In this document: positions 1 to 9,384 of the stretch, piece after piece
How the letters are laid out: the number at the start of each line of letters is the position of its first letter
Position numbering within the stretch: position 1 is the first letter of the stretch
Assembly: GCF_036002945.1 (NCBI RefSeq)
Contig: NZ_CP108529.1
Location: 7,311,001 to 7,375,000 of the forward strand
Direction of reading: 5' to 3'
DNA length: 64,000 nt
Source of the DNA: Streptomyces sp. NBC_01224
GTDB lineage: Bacteria; Actinomycetota; Actinomycetes; Streptomycetales; Streptomycetaceae
Notes under the pieces: model-generated
The model's database searches: none
The model's input: only the letters and a program-made list of their open reading frames with translations
What the model was told of the DNA's origin: nothing
Made by a program: the position numbers and the translations under genes

Positions 1-154
1 TATCTGCCGGGCGCGGTACTCCTTCGCGCACGGGCCGTGGGACCGCCTCTCCCGCTCTGACCCCCGCTCCCCACCTCATTTCTCCCCTTCGGAGCAGCCC
101 GGTGTCGTGCTGCTGCGCCCTCCTGCCCGCCCCGCCCACCCGAGGACCGTCCCC

Positions 155-1600
155 ATGACCCAGCAGTTCGATGTGCAACCACAGCCATCCGCACACAAGC
201 AGGAGCAGCCGCTGCAGCCGTCGCAGGCACAGACGGACGAGGACTACCCGCTGGAGCGGGTGCCGCGCGCGGCCCGCTACTCCTGGTTCAACGTCGCCGT
301 GCAGCGCTTCGGCCAGCTCTCCGACCTGACGCAGTTCCTGCTGGGCGCCGCGCTCGGCGCCGGGCTCTCCTTCTGGGGCGCGTTCTGGGCGTTCACGCTC
401 GGCTCGGTGATCCTGGAGATCGTCTGCATCTTTGTCGGCATCGCCGGTATGCGGGAGGGCCTGTCCACCTCGATGCTGGTCCGCTGGACCGGCTTCGGAC
501 GTTACGGCTCCACCCTCATCGGACTCGTCATCGCGGTCAGCCTGTTCGGCTGGTTCGGTGTGCAGACGGCGGTGTTCGCGGCCGGACTGCACTCCATCGT
601 GCCCGCGCTGCCCGTCTGGGCCTGGTGCCTGATCTGCGGGCTCGCCGTCACCGCGCTCGTGCTGCGCGGTTTCCGCGCCATGGGCTGGACCGCGTTCGTC
701 ACCGTCCCCGCCTTCCTCGGCCTCGCGGGCTGGGCGATGATGGTCGAGTTCTCCCGGCACAACATCGGCGACCTGGTGGCCTCCGCGCCGTTCGGCGCCC
801 ACATGTCCATCGCCACCGGCGCGACCATCGTCGCCGGCTCGTACATCGTCGGCGCGGTCACCACCCCCGACATGACCCGCTTCAACCGCAACACCGGCGA
901 TGTCGTCAAGCAGACCGTCGTCGGCATCAGCCTCGGTGAATACGTCCTGGGCCTCGGCGGTGTGCTGCTCGCCTACGCGGTGAAGTCCTCCGACCTGATT
1001 GCCATCATCACGTCCTCCTCCGGCGTCATCGGCGTCATCGTCCTGGTCTCCGCCACCGTGAAGATCAACAACTGGAATCTGTACTCGTCGTCGCTCGGCC
1101 TGATAGGCGCGGTCGAGGCGCTCTTCAAGGTCCGGCTGAACCGGGTCGGCACGACCGTCACGATCGGGGTGCTCGGCAGCCTCGCCGCCGCCGCCGGGAT
1201 CCTGGACCGGTTCACCGACTTCCTCACGGTGCTCGGCGTCCTCACCCCGCCGGTCGCCGGAATCATGGTCGCCGAGTACTTCGTGGTGAAGAAGTGGCGG
1301 CCGCAGCTCGACGCGTCCCGCTCCGTCGGACGGCTGCCCGAGACCGAACCCAGCTGGGTGCCGGCCACGATCGCCCTGTGGGCCGCCGCATCCCTGTTCG
1401 GCTGGCTCGGCGACCACTACCAGTGGTGGGGGATCCCGGCACTCGACTCCCTGCTGCTGGCCGGGCTCGGCTATGTCGTCCTCGGCAAGCTCGGCCTGGT
1501 GCGCGGCGCCCGCGACCTGCCGTTCCAACAGCCCGTACGACCCGCCGCGGCGATCGAGGCGGAAGCGGGCACGGCCTGGTCGTCGAACGCCACCGCCTGA
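155..1600 (+). CDS. NCS1-family cytosine/purine permease
   Basis: A 481-residue integral membrane protein with about 12 hydrophobic segments starting near residue 60. It resembles CodB-type nucleobase:cation symporters of the NCS1 family, which import cytosine, purines, allantoin or hydantoins. The long charged, Gln-rich N-terminal tail (residues 1-45) is cytoplasmic. I chose the ATG at 155 because the protein then starts with a typical tail; an upstream in-frame start at 107 would add 16 unlikely residues. It lies 50 bp before a hydantoinase/oxoprolinase gene and is probably the importer for that operon. The substrate cannot be read from the sequence; a hydantoin or pyrimidine-like compound is inferred from context. 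Confidence 0.88.
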   Translation: MTQQFDVQPQPSAHKQEQPLQPSQAQTDEDYPLERVPRAARYSWFNVAVQRFGQLSDLTQFLLGAALGAGLSFWGAFWAFTLGSVILEIVCIFVGIAGMREGLSTSMLVRWTGFGRYGSTLIGLVIAVSLFGWFGVQTAVFAAGLHSIVPALPVWAWCLICGLAVTALVLRGFRAMGWTAFVTVPAFLGLAGWAMMVEFSRHNIGDLVASAPFGAHMSIATGATIVAGSYIVGAVTTPDMTRFNRNTGDVVKQTVVGISLGEYVLGLGGVLLAYAVKSSDLIAIITSSSGVIGVIVLVSATVKINNWNLYSSSLGLIGAVEALFKVRLNRVGTTVTIGVLGSLAAAAGILDRFTDFLTVLGVLTPPVAGIMVAEYFVVKKWRPQLDASRSVGRLPETEPSWVPATIALWAAASLFGWLGDHYQWWGIPALDSLLLAGLGYVVLGKLGLVRGARDLPFQQPVRPAAAIEAEAGTAWSSNATA

Positions 1601-1650
1601 CCCGTACGCCCACCCGGACATCCCCACCCCCTACGAAAGACAGACACCCC

Positions 1651-3246
1651 ATGCGCATCGGAATCGACGTCGGAGGCACCAACACCGACGCCGCCCTTCT
1701 CGGGGACGACGACCGGATCGTCGCGACCGCGAAGACCCCCACCACCTCCGACATCACCTCCGGCGTCACCGCGGCGATCCGGGCACTCGACCCGCCGATG
1801 GAATCCGTCGACGCCGTCATGATCGGCACGACCCACTTCCTCAATGCGCTGATCGAGGGCGCCCGGCTCGCACCCGTCGCCGCCGTACGCCTCGGCCTGC
1901 CCGCGACGGCCGCCCTGCCGCCGATGACCGACTGGCCGGATCGCCAGCGGGCGGCCGTCGGCGGGCACGGCTATCTCTGCCACGGCGGGCGGGAGTTCGA
2001 CGGACGGCCGCTGTCGCCGCTCGACCCCAAGGAGCTGAAGCGCACCGCCGCCGACATCGCCGCGCGCGGGCTGACCTCGGTGGCCATCTCGTCCGTGTTC
2101 TCACCGGTCGCCGAGGAGGACGAGCGCCGGGCCGCCGAGATCCTCGGCGCGGAGCTGGGCCCGGGCGTCCACTTCTCGCTCTCCCACGAACTGGGCCGGA
2201 TCGGACTGCTCGCCCGCGAGAACGCCACGATCATCAACGCGGCCCTGCGCGACCTGGCGACCGCGATCGTGGAGTCGTTCGCCAAGTCGCTCGCCGAGGT
2301 CTCGCTGACCGCCCCGTTCTTCCTGTCGCAGAACGACGGCACCCTGATGGACGTGGACTTCGCCCGCGCCTACCCGGTGGCGACCTTCGCCTCCGGGCCC
2401 ACCAACTCGATGCGCGGCGCCGCGTTCCTGTCCGGTCTCGGCGACTGCGCGGTCGTCGACGTCGGCGGCACCACCGCGGACGTCGGCATACTGGCGGGCG
2501 GCTTCCCGCGCGAGGCGGCGGGCGAGAGCGAGGCCGCGGGCATCCGCACCAACTTCCGTATCCCCGACGTCCTCTCGCTCGGTATCGGCGGCGGATCCTT
2601 GGTGTCGGCCGACGGCGAGACCGGCCCCCGCTCGGTCGGCTTCCGGCTCACCGAGGAGGCGCTGGTCTTCGGTGGTACGACCCTGACCGCGACCGATCTC
2701 GCGGTCGCTGCGGGCCGCGCCGACATCGGCGACCGCTCCCGTGTCGCGCATCTGGACCCGGAGTTCACCGCCCGTGCGCTCGACCGGATCGCCGAGCGGC
2801 TGGCCGAGACCGTCGACCGGATGCGCACTTCGGCCGGACCGCTGCCGGTGGTCGCGGTGGGTGGCGGCAGTGTGCTGGTGCCTTCGGCCCTGCCCGGTTT
2901 CGACGATGTGCGCCGCCCCGGCCACTTCGACGTCGCCAACGCCGTGGGCGCCGCCATCGCCCAGGTCGGCGGGGAGGTGGACCGGGTCTTCCAGGTCCCC
3001 GAGGGGCGCAGGGACTCCGTACTGGCCGAGGCCCGCGAGGAGGCCGTGGGCCGGGCCGAGAGCGCCGGCGCCAGGTCCGGCACGGTCCGCATCGTGGACG
3101 TGGAGGAGGTCCCGCTCGCCTATCTGCCGGGCGGCGCAACCCGTATCCGGGTCAAGGCCGTCGGCGACCTCGACCTGAACGGCATCGGCAGCACCCACGC
3201 CCCGGCCGGGGCGCGCGACACCCATGGAGCAGCGTCACATGCGTGA
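1651..3246 (+). CDS. Hydantoinase/oxoprolinase family protein (HyuA-type)
   Basis: A 531-residue protein opening with the ASKHA-type phosphate loop (IDVGGTNTDAAL, residues 4-15) that is typical of the hydantoinase A/5-oxoprolinase N-terminal domain. A second loop, VVDVGGTTADVG, lies near residues 270-281. The family uses ATP to open cyclic amides such as hydantoins or 5-oxoproline. The protein is shorter than full 5-oxoprolinases and matches stand-alone HyuA-like proteins paired with DUF917 proteins. It follows the NCS1 permease by 50 bp and overlaps the DUF917 start, so the three are probably one operon. The specific substrate is unknown. Confidence 0.88.
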   Translation: MRIGIDVGGTNTDAALLGDDDRIVATAKTPTTSDITSGVTAAIRALDPPMESVDAVMIGTTHFLNALIEGARLAPVAAVRLGLPATAALPPMTDWPDRQRAAVGGHGYLCHGGREFDGRPLSPLDPKELKRTAADIAARGLTSVAISSVFSPVAEEDERRAAEILGAELGPGVHFSLSHELGRIGLLARENATIINAALRDLATAIVESFAKSLAEVSLTAPFFLSQNDGTLMDVDFARAYPVATFASGPTNSMRGAAFLSGLGDCAVVDVGGTTADVGILAGGFPREAAGESEAAGIRTNFRIPDVLSLGIGGGSLVSADGETGPRSVGFRLTEEALVFGGTTLTATDLAVAAGRADIGDRSRVAHLDPEFTARALDRIAERLAETVDRMRTSAGPLPVVAVGGGSVLVPSALPGFDDVRRPGHFDVANAVGAAIAQVGGEVDRVFQVPEGRRDSVLAEAREEAVGRAESAGARSGTVRIVDVEEVPLAYLPGGATRIRVKAVGDLDLNGIGSTHAPAGARDTHGAASHA

Positions 3247-4312
3247 GATCAACCTCGACAATCTGGACGACATCGCGCGCGGCGCGGGCATCCTGGGCAC
3301 CGGCGGGGGCGGTGACCCGTACATCGGCAAGCTGCTGGCCCGCGAGGCCATCCGCAAGCACGGTCCGGTCCGGCTCGTCGCCTTCGACGAGGTGCCGGCC
3401 GACGCGACCGTCGTACCCGTTTCCGGGATGGGCGCGCCGACGGTGCTGCTGGAACGTGTCCCGGCCGGTGGCGAGGAAGTGGCCGCCCTGCGCGCCCTGG
3501 AGAAGCACATCGGCCGGCCCGCCACCCACATCGCGCCGATCGAGGTCGGCGGCGTCAACTCCATGCTGCCCATCGCCTGCGCCGCCGAGGCGGGGCTGCC
3601 GCTGGTCGACGGCGACGCCATGGGCCGCGCCTTTCCCGAGGCGCAGATGGTGTTGCCCGGTCTGATCGGAGTGGCCAACACACCGATGGCGCTCGCCGAC
3701 GACAAGGGCAACAGCATCATCGTCGACGCCGTCTCCAACCACGCCGCCGAGCGCATCGCCCGGGCCGTCTGCGTGGAACTCGGCTGCCAGATCTCCAGCG
3801 CCGACACCGTGATGCGGGGGGACCAGCTCGCCGACGGTCTCGTCCCCGCCACGCTGACGCTCGCCGAACGGCTCGGCGCCGCCGTCCGCGAGGCGCGCGC
3901 GGCGCACGCCGACCCGGTGCACGCGGCCCGCACCATGCTGTCCGGCACCCATCTGCTGACCGGCAAGGTCGTCGACGTCAGCCGCCGCACCCAGGGAGGC
4001 TTCGCCCGGGGCAGCGCCCGTATCGAGGGCATCGGCCACGACGCGGGCCGGATCCTGGAACTCGGTTTCCAGAACGAGCATCTGCTCGCCACCCGCGACG
4101 GCGAGACGGTCGCCACCACGCCCGACCTCATCTGCGTGCTGGACACCGACACCGGTGACCCGGTGACGACGGAGGGCCTGCGCTACGGCCTGCGCGTCAG
4201 CGTCCTCGCGGCCCCTTGCGACCCGCGGTGGACCACACCGGGCGGCCTGGCCCTCGCCGGGCCGCGGTACTTCGGGTACGACGTGGACTATCTGCCGTTC
4301 CGGCAGGTCTGA
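3239..4312 (+). CDS. DUF917 family protein
   Basis: A 357-residue protein with the N-terminal signature ARGAGILGTGGGGDPYIG and the later GGVNSMLPIACA block of the DUF917 (S-Me-THD-like) family. These proteins are commonly encoded next to HyuA-like hydantoinases and probably help process the same substrate, but no reaction is established that I can name. I chose the ATG at 3239 because GGAG at 3226-3229 gives a suitable ribosome site; an ATG at 3224 in the same frame has none. It overlaps the upstream hydantoinase stop, which indicates translational coupling. Confidence 0.85.
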   Translation: MREINLDNLDDIARGAGILGTGGGGDPYIGKLLAREAIRKHGPVRLVAFDEVPADATVVPVSGMGAPTVLLERVPAGGEEVAALRALEKHIGRPATHIAPIEVGGVNSMLPIACAAEAGLPLVDGDAMGRAFPEAQMVLPGLIGVANTPMALADDKGNSIIVDAVSNHAAERIARAVCVELGCQISSADTVMRGDQLADGLVPATLTLAERLGAAVREARAAHADPVHAARTMLSGTHLLTGKVVDVSRRTQGGFARGSARIEGIGHDAGRILELGFQNEHLLATRDGETVATTPDLICVLDTDTGDPVTTEGLRYGLRVSVLAAPCDPRWTTPGGLALAGPRYFGYDVDYLPFRQV

Positions 4313-4335
4313 TACGCGGCACCGGCCCGGCAGCC

Positions 4336-4368
4336 CTCGGCCGGTCCGCTTCACGCGGACCGGCCGAG
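4336..4368. terminator. Bidirectional hairpin terminator
   Basis: Perfect 14-bp arms CTCGGCCGGTCCGC and GCGGACCGGCCGAG enclose a 5-nt loop. The hairpin lies between the convergent DUF917 gene and the SPW-protein gene and probably ends both transcripts. There is no T-run, as is usual in this genus. Confidence 0.8.
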
Positions 4369-4380
4369 AGGTTCCCTGTC

Positions 4381-4824
4381 TCAGGCCGAGCGCTTGCCGC
4401 TCTTCATCGACACCACTACGCAGACCAACCCCAGCAGTACGGTCAGTCCGCCGATGATGACGTTGTTGAGGATGATGCCCAGGCCGGGGCCGCTGCCGAC
4501 GACCCACGTCGAGGCGATCAACCAGGCGCCCATGGCGCATATGGCCCAGCTCAGGCCGTACATCCGCTCCGGCATGACGGTGAACCCGAGGCCCAGAACG
4601 GCGATCGCGATACCCATGATCAGGTTGTTCGTCATGAGTGCGGGCTGACTCGCCGTGAAGTGGAGCACCCAGGGCGAGATGGCGCAGTAGAGACCGATGA
4701 GGAACACCGGTGCGTCCACCAGGGCCACATCACGCCCGCCGAGCATTCGGGTGTAGCGATCGCGCATTTCGGAGATATCGGGGTGACTGGCCATGTCACG
4801 GCCGGTGTGCGAGACGTTTGACAT
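4381..4824 (-). CDS. SPW repeat membrane protein
   Basis: A 147-residue protein with four hydrophobic helices in two pairs. The first pair carries the SPWVLHF motif and the second a degenerate STWVVG copy, which is the layout of the SPW-repeat family. The roughly 45-residue N-terminus is hydrophilic. The start at 4824 is supported by GAAGGAG about 7 nt upstream; a longer ORF to 4893 lacks such a site. The function of the family is unknown. The gene is transcribed alone and converges on the hydantoinase operon. Confidence 0.85.
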   Translation of the reverse strand: MSNVSHTGRDMASHPDISEMRDRYTRMLGGRDVALVDAPVFLIGLYCAISPWVLHFTASQPALMTNNLIMGIAIAVLGLGFTVMPERMYGLSWAICAMGAWLIASTWVVGSGPGLGIILNNVIIGGLTVLLGLVCVVVSMKSGKRSA

Positions 4825-4923
4825 GGGTTCGTCTCCTTCGCTGTCGCAGACCTGAACGGCGCCTTTGTGTGCAGAATGGCCTGTTATGGACATTCTGCTC
4901 TTATCTCACCCTTACGTGTAGAT

Positions 4924-5904
4924 TCAAGGCGTGCGGATGTCCGTGGGAATCGCACCAGATGGGTCACCGTCCAGCCGCCGGGCCAGGGCCAGCAGATCGG
5001 GCGTCCGCAGCACACGGTCCCCGTGCCCCGGCAGCGGCACGTGCAGGGGCTCCGTCCAGCGCGACGGAATCGCTTCGAAGCCGTACACCGCCCCCGCCAG
5101 GCCGCCGGTCACCGCCGCGACCGTGTCCGTGTCCCCACCCACGTCGACCGCTGCGGCCAGGGCGTTCTCGTACGTACGTGTCGTGCGCAGTGCCCAGAGC
5201 GCGGTGCCCAGGCACGGCCACACCGCACCGTTGAACTCCGTTGCCGCGTCCGGATGCCAGCCGGGCGCGAGGACGGTGGCCCAGCGCTCGCGGTGATCCT
5301 CGTGCACCCGGTCCAGGGCGCCCGGGACGGCGGCGAGCGGATCGTCACCGTCCAGTGCCACCCGGATCAGTTCATGGAACACGGCGGTGCCCTCCCAGGC
5401 GGCCCGGTCGCCGTGCGTCAGCGCGGCGATCCTGCGTGCGGCGCCCATCGTCGCCGCCCGCCCGGCCCGCGCGAAGTACACCGCCGGTGCGGCGGCCCGC
5501 ATCAGCGAACCGTTGCCCGCCGCACGCCCGTTGACCTGGAAGTGCAGCGCTGCCGCGAGGTCCCAGGAGTCACCGCTCGTCAGGACGTCCTCGGTCTGCA
5601 GGCCGATGTCCTTCGGCCCACCCTGCGCCCATCGGCGAAACCGGCCGAACATGTCGGGGAGGTCGAGGCCGTCCCGTTCCAGCAGGGACTCCGCGACCAG
5701 AACGGCCATCTGTGTGTCGTCCGTGGCCTCGCCCGGATTCCAGCCGCCACCCCCGCACATCGTGCCGACGCCGTCCGGGAAGCGGGCCGCGTACACACCG
5801 GCGGGGCCGAACTCGAACGGCGCCCCCAGCGCGTCACCGACCGCCGATCCGACGACGGCACCCGCCACCCGGTCCTGCCGATCCACGACGTTCAGACGGT
5901 TCAT
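4924..5904 (-). CDS. ADP-ribosylglycohydrolase family protein
   Basis: A 326-residue protein with the full set of DraG/ARH-fold motifs: GSAVGDALG near residue 18, the metal-binding TDDTQM near residue 62, NGSLMR in the middle, and DVGGDTDTVAAVTGG near residue 253. The paired acidic clusters bind two Mg ions that position ADP-ribose. Members remove ADP-ribose from proteins or hydrolyse related glycosides. All expected Asp residues are present, so an active enzyme is likely. The gene is downstream of and co-oriented with the molybdopterin oxidoreductase (105 bp gap). No partner ADP-ribosyltransferase is seen in the window. Confidence 0.9.
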   Translation of the reverse strand: MNRLNVVDRQDRVAGAVVGSAVGDALGAPFEFGPAGVYAARFPDGVGTMCGGGGWNPGEATDDTQMAVLVAESLLERDGLDLPDMFGRFRRWAQGGPKDIGLQTEDVLTSGDSWDLAAALHFQVNGRAAGNGSLMRAAAPAVYFARAGRAATMGAARRIAALTHGDRAAWEGTAVFHELIRVALDGDDPLAAVPGALDRVHEDHRERWATVLAPGWHPDAATEFNGAVWPCLGTALWALRTTRTYENALAAAVDVGGDTDTVAAVTGGLAGAVYGFEAIPSRWTEPLHVPLPGHGDRVLRTPDLLALARRLDGDPSGAIPTDIRTP

Positions 5905-6009
5905 CCGGTCAGCGTACGGAGGGCGATCTCCTCCCGTACACGCTTGTGAGCCGTGCTCCGTGGAGCGGGTGGTGCGGTCGGGGTGTGCCCCGGCTCGGTG
6001 TGCCCCGGT

Positions 6010-7638
6010 TCAGGGCACGTCGACCACCACCGAGTGCCAGCCGGTCGCACCGTTGGGCACGGTGCCCACACGATCGCCGGTCTGGGTGGCGCCGGTTCCG
6101 TCGGTGGCGCGAACCTCAAGGGTGTGATGGCCGGAGGCGGCGGGCCACTCCCACACCCACTGGCGCCAGGTGTCCTGGGTGTCCGCGGCAGCCAGCCGTG
6201 CCGTCAGCCACTCCCCGCCGTCCACCCGGACCTCAACCCTGGAGATACCGCGGTGCTGGGCCCAGGCCACCCCGGCCACCGGCACGATGCCGGCCTTCGG
6301 GGAGGTGAACGGACGGGGGGTATCGATCCGCGACTCGGTCTTGACCGGTGCCTCCTGGGCCCAGCTCCGTTGGACCCAGTAGGCGTCGTAGGCATCGAAC
6401 GTGGTGAGTTCGATGTCCTTGATCCACTTGCACGCGGACACGTATCCGTACAGGCCGGGAACGACCATCCGGACCGGGAAGCCGTGCTCGAAGGGCAGTG
6501 GCTCGCCGTTCATGCCGAAAGCGAGCATCGCGTCGCGCCCGTCCATGACCCTCTCGACCGGTGTGCCGATCGTCATGCCGTCGATGGAACGCGCCACGAT
6601 CTGGTCGGCGGGCCCGCCCTTAGACGGCGGGCGCACCCCGGCATCGCGCAACAGATCGTCCAGTCGTACACCGAGCCACCTGGCGTTGCCGACGTAAGGT
6701 CCGCCGACCTCGTTGGACACGCAGGTCAACGTGATGTCGCGCTCGATGACCTCCCTTCGCAGCAGGTCGTGGAAGCCGACGGTGACGGGCCGTGCCACAC
6801 CCCTGCCATGGATCTTCAGCTGCCACGTGTCGGCGTCGACGCGTGGCACGACCAGAGCCGTGTCCACCCGGTAGAAGTCCTTGTTCGGGGTGATGAACGA
6901 GCTCAGCCCCCGGATCCTCAGATCGGCGCCCGCCGGGACCGCCGGTGCGGCGGAACGGGGTACCGGCAGGACCAGGTCATGACGTGAAGCGGAGGCTCCG
7001 GCCTGGACGGAGGACGTGAGCCGCCGCCCCAGGAGTCCCGCGACGGCGGAGGCCACCGTCGCGGCGGTCGCCGCGACCACGAAGCCACGGCGGTCGAGGA
7101 TGCCGTTCGCCTCTGCGTCCCTCTCCCCGGCCGCGGGAGAGGGACGCAGAGCCGGTGCGAGCCGTCCGACCAGGAGATACAGCACTCCTACGGCCACCGC
7201 GGCACCCACCACCGAAGGCAGCGCGTCGGCGGGCGCGCCCTCCGGACGCTCTGCCGCCGCCACTGCCCCGACCAGACCGAAGACCAGGACAGCGGCTGAA
7301 CCGAGCCGCCGGTGCCGCAGTGCCAGCACCCCGACCGCCATGGCGAAGAGCGCCAGAAGGATCAGGATCCCGAGCTGGAGCACCAGCTTGTCGGCGGTAC
7401 CGAAGTTCCGTACGGCGAAGTCCCTCACGGCCGGGGGAGTGCGGTCGATCACCGCACTGCCCACTGCCGTGACCGGGCCTGCCTCGGGACGTACGACGGC
7501 CGCGACCAGCTCGGCGACCGCCAGGGCGCAGAACCCGGCGATCAGACCGCTGAGCGCGGCGAGGGCGGCGCGCGCCCGGCCCGGTCGCCGGGACCAAGTG
7601 GCCCCGGTTCGCTGCGAATCATCTCGATCTTCACTCAC
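6010..7638 (-). CDS. Membrane-anchored molybdopterin-dependent oxidoreductase (sulfite-oxidase fold)
   Basis: A 542-residue protein. Residues 1-200 contain about five hydrophobic segments. The C-terminal half is a sulfite-oxidase-type molybdopterin domain: the Mo-ligand Cys lies in TCVSNEVGG, and VPGLYGYVSACKWIK follows. After that comes an Ig-like Mo-co dimerisation domain with the RVEVRVDGGEW strand. The catalytic domain is predicted to lie outside the membrane, which fits a role in oxidative-damage repair or sulfur/nitrogen oxide chemistry; the substrate is unknown. Such genes are often found with SigK/RskA. A SigK-like promoter sits directly upstream, with its -10 only 6 nt from the GTG start, so the mRNA may be leaderless. 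Confidence 0.88.
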   Translation of the reverse strand: MSEDRDDSQRTGATWSRRPGRARAALAALSGLIAGFCALAVAELVAAVVRPEAGPVTAVGSAVIDRTPPAVRDFAVRNFGTADKLVLQLGILILLALFAMAVGVLALRHRRLGSAAVLVFGLVGAVAAAERPEGAPADALPSVVGAAVAVGVLYLLVGRLAPALRPSPAAGERDAEANGILDRRGFVVAATAATVASAVAGLLGRRLTSSVQAGASASRHDLVLPVPRSAAPAVPAGADLRIRGLSSFITPNKDFYRVDTALVVPRVDADTWQLKIHGRGVARPVTVGFHDLLRREVIERDITLTCVSNEVGGPYVGNARWLGVRLDDLLRDAGVRPPSKGGPADQIVARSIDGMTIGTPVERVMDGRDAMLAFGMNGEPLPFEHGFPVRMVVPGLYGYVSACKWIKDIELTTFDAYDAYWVQRSWAQEAPVKTESRIDTPRPFTSPKAGIVPVAGVAWAQHRGISRVEVRVDGGEWLTARLAAADTQDTWRQWVWEWPAASGHHTLEVRATDGTGATQTGDRVGTVPNGATGWHSVVVDVP

Positions 7639-7644
7639 AACGGG

Positions 7645-7673
7645 GATTCGTCGCCCTGCGCCGGACGGATTGG
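7645..7673 (-). promoter_or_regulatory. Predicted SigK-type promoter of the molybdopterin oxidoreductase
   Basis: On the minus strand, -35 CCAATCC (7673-7667) and -10 CGAATC (7650-7645) are 16 nt apart. The same architecture, with an 11-bp identical core GACCAATCCGT, lies upstream of sigK at 10799-10827. The mycobacterial SigK consensus I recall is similar (CCATCC and CGAATA). The -10 to start distance suggests a leaderless transcript. Confidence 0.6.
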
Positions 7674-7726
7674 TCTGTCACCCGATCGGGTGTGAGTCTT
7701 TCCGGCCGATCCCGGCGACACCTATG

Positions 7727-7908
7727 ACACATCACAGCCGAGAGGCATCCGGAAGCTCCCGGAGGCGGAGGGGGTCCGGTCGGTGCCTGCCACTCGGGGG
7801 AGGGGCACGACAGGGCAGCGGCGACGCGCGACCGCGCCGGTCGCGGCAGCGGCGACGCCGGTGGCACCGCCGAGGATGAGCTTCCTGCCGATCGGCGGGA
7901 TCGCGTTT
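7727..7908 (-). other. Possible remnant of a twin-arginine-type signal sequence
   Basis: Directly after the photolyase stop, the minus strand reads, in one frame and without a start codon, IPPIGRKLILGGATGVAAAA followed by TGAVA and then non-protein-like sequence to a stop. The stretch resembles the N-terminus of an exported protein. I see no ribosome site and no downstream domain, so it is at most a decayed fragment, or a chance reading of GC-rich sequence. Confidence 0.2.
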
Positions 7909-9273
7909 TCAGTCCAAGCCGCGTGCCCGTTCGAACCGGGCCCGTGCCTCTGCCAGGTCGACGAGCGGATCCGGGTAGTCGATCGCGGCCCGGCGCGGAC
8001 CGGTCAGTTTCCATGGCTCATGGATCTCGCCGTCCGCCAGTTCCGCAAGCTCCGGCACCCAGCGGCGCACGTAGACGCCGCGCGGATCGAACCGCTTGCC
8101 CTGGATCACCGGGTTCAGGACCCGGTTGGGGCGGGTGTCGGTTCCGGTACCCGCCATCCACTGCCAGTTGAGTTGATTGTTCGCCACGTCGCCGTCGACC
8201 AGCAGGTCCAGGAAGTGCCGGGCACCCACCCGCCAGTCCGCGTACAGCGTCTTGGTGAGGAAGCAGGCCACGAGCATCCGGCCCCGGTTGTGCATCCAGC
8301 CCTCGTACGCCAGCTGTCGCATCGCCGCGTCGACCAGCGGATAGCCTGTGCGCCCCGCGCGCCAGGCCTCGACCTCGTCCTCGTCGGACCGCCAGCGGTC
8401 GTGCCGCGTGCGGTAGTCCTCCCAGGCGGCGTCCGGCCGTGCGGCGAGCACCTGGTGATGGAAGTCCCGCCACGCCAGCTGCCGTACAAACGCGTCGGCG
8501 CCCGGTCCGCCCCGCTGCCTCGCCCGGTTGATCACTTCGGCCGCCGAGAGACAGCCGAAGTGGAGGTACGGGGAGAGCCTGGAGGTCGCGTCACCGGCCA
8601 GATCGTCGTGACGGCTCTCGTAGTCGGCCAGGGGGCCGTGCAGCCAGGACGACAGCAGCCGGCGTCCGGCCGACTCGCCGCCCCTGGCGAGCCCGGGGGA
8701 GACCCCGGCCACCTCCGCCCGTTCCGGCAACGGCCCGGACTCCACGCCGTCCGGCAGCCGCACCGCGCGTGGCGCGGTCAGTGTTCCCCGTACTCCCGCC
8801 GCCTCCCAACGGCGGAAGTACGGGGTGAACACCGCGTAGTGATCACGGCCCGCCGGGACGATCCGGCCCGGGGCGAGCGCGGTGACAACCGCGTCGTGGA
8901 CGTGCAGGGCGCAGCCGACAGCTGCCAGAGCCGTATGAAGCCGCGCCTCGCGACGCATCGCGTATCCGCTCACCCCGCCGGCGATGTGCAGACTCCGCGC
9001 ACCGGTCTCCACGACCACGGCACGGGCAGCGGCCACCACGTCGGCGTCCCGGACGACGAGCCGTCCGCCGCGGCGGCGCAGCCCCGCGTCGAGGTCGGCG
9101 AGGCAGTCGGCGAGGAACGCCCGCCGGTTCGGCGCGTCGAAGCCGGCCCGGTGGATGCCCTTGTCGCGCACGAACAGCGCAACGACGGCATCCGCGTCCC
9201 GCACCGCGGCCCGCAGCACCGGGTTGTCGTGCACCCGCAGGTCGGAGGTGAACAGTGCCACGGAGACGGTCAT
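7909..9273 (-). CDS. phr: Deoxyribodipyrimidine photolyase
   Basis: A 454-residue photolyase. The N-terminal antenna domain starts SVALFTSDLRVHDNPVL. The C-terminal FAD domain holds AWRDFHHQVL, GYPLVDAAMRQL, WMHNRGRMLVA and the LNWQWMAGTGTD block, all typical of class I CPD photolyases. It uses blue light to split cyclobutane pyrimidine dimers in DNA. The antenna in actinomycetes is probably a deazaflavin (family knowledge). It lies 111 bp downstream of rskA in the same direction, so it may share the SigK-driven transcript and link light damage to that sigma factor. Confidence 0.93.
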   Translation of the reverse strand: MTVSVALFTSDLRVHDNPVLRAAVRDADAVVALFVRDKGIHRAGFDAPNRRAFLADCLADLDAGLRRRGGRLVVRDADVVAAARAVVVETGARSLHIAGGVSGYAMRREARLHTALAAVGCALHVHDAVVTALAPGRIVPAGRDHYAVFTPYFRRWEAAGVRGTLTAPRAVRLPDGVESGPLPERAEVAGVSPGLARGGESAGRRLLSSWLHGPLADYESRHDDLAGDATSRLSPYLHFGCLSAAEVINRARQRGGPGADAFVRQLAWRDFHHQVLAARPDAAWEDYRTRHDRWRSDEDEVEAWRAGRTGYPLVDAAMRQLAYEGWMHNRGRMLVACFLTKTLYADWRVGARHFLDLLVDGDVANNQLNWQWMAGTGTDTRPNRVLNPVIQGKRFDPRGVYVRRWVPELAELADGEIHEPWKLTGPRRAAIDYPDPLVDLAEARARFERARGLD

Positions 9274-9384
9274 GGAGGTGTGCCCTTCCCGGTGTCGGTC
9301 ATGTCGTCCCCGCGCAACGGGTTGTCATGGCTCTGCTCGGTGAACGCAGTTCGCCGGACGAGTCCGCCCGGCGGACCGGCCCGG

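Noticed and set aside
1..154. The end of an upstream gene.
   Set aside because: An open frame runs in from the left edge, but I see no recognisable protein sequence and no convincing stop; nothing is called.
1294..3665. Long alternative frames (up to 730 codons) over the hydantoinase gene and similar long Arg/Pro-rich frames elsewhere.
   Set aside because: They are by-products of high GC with rare stops; they have no ribosome sites and the sequence is low-complexity Arg/Pro/Gly.
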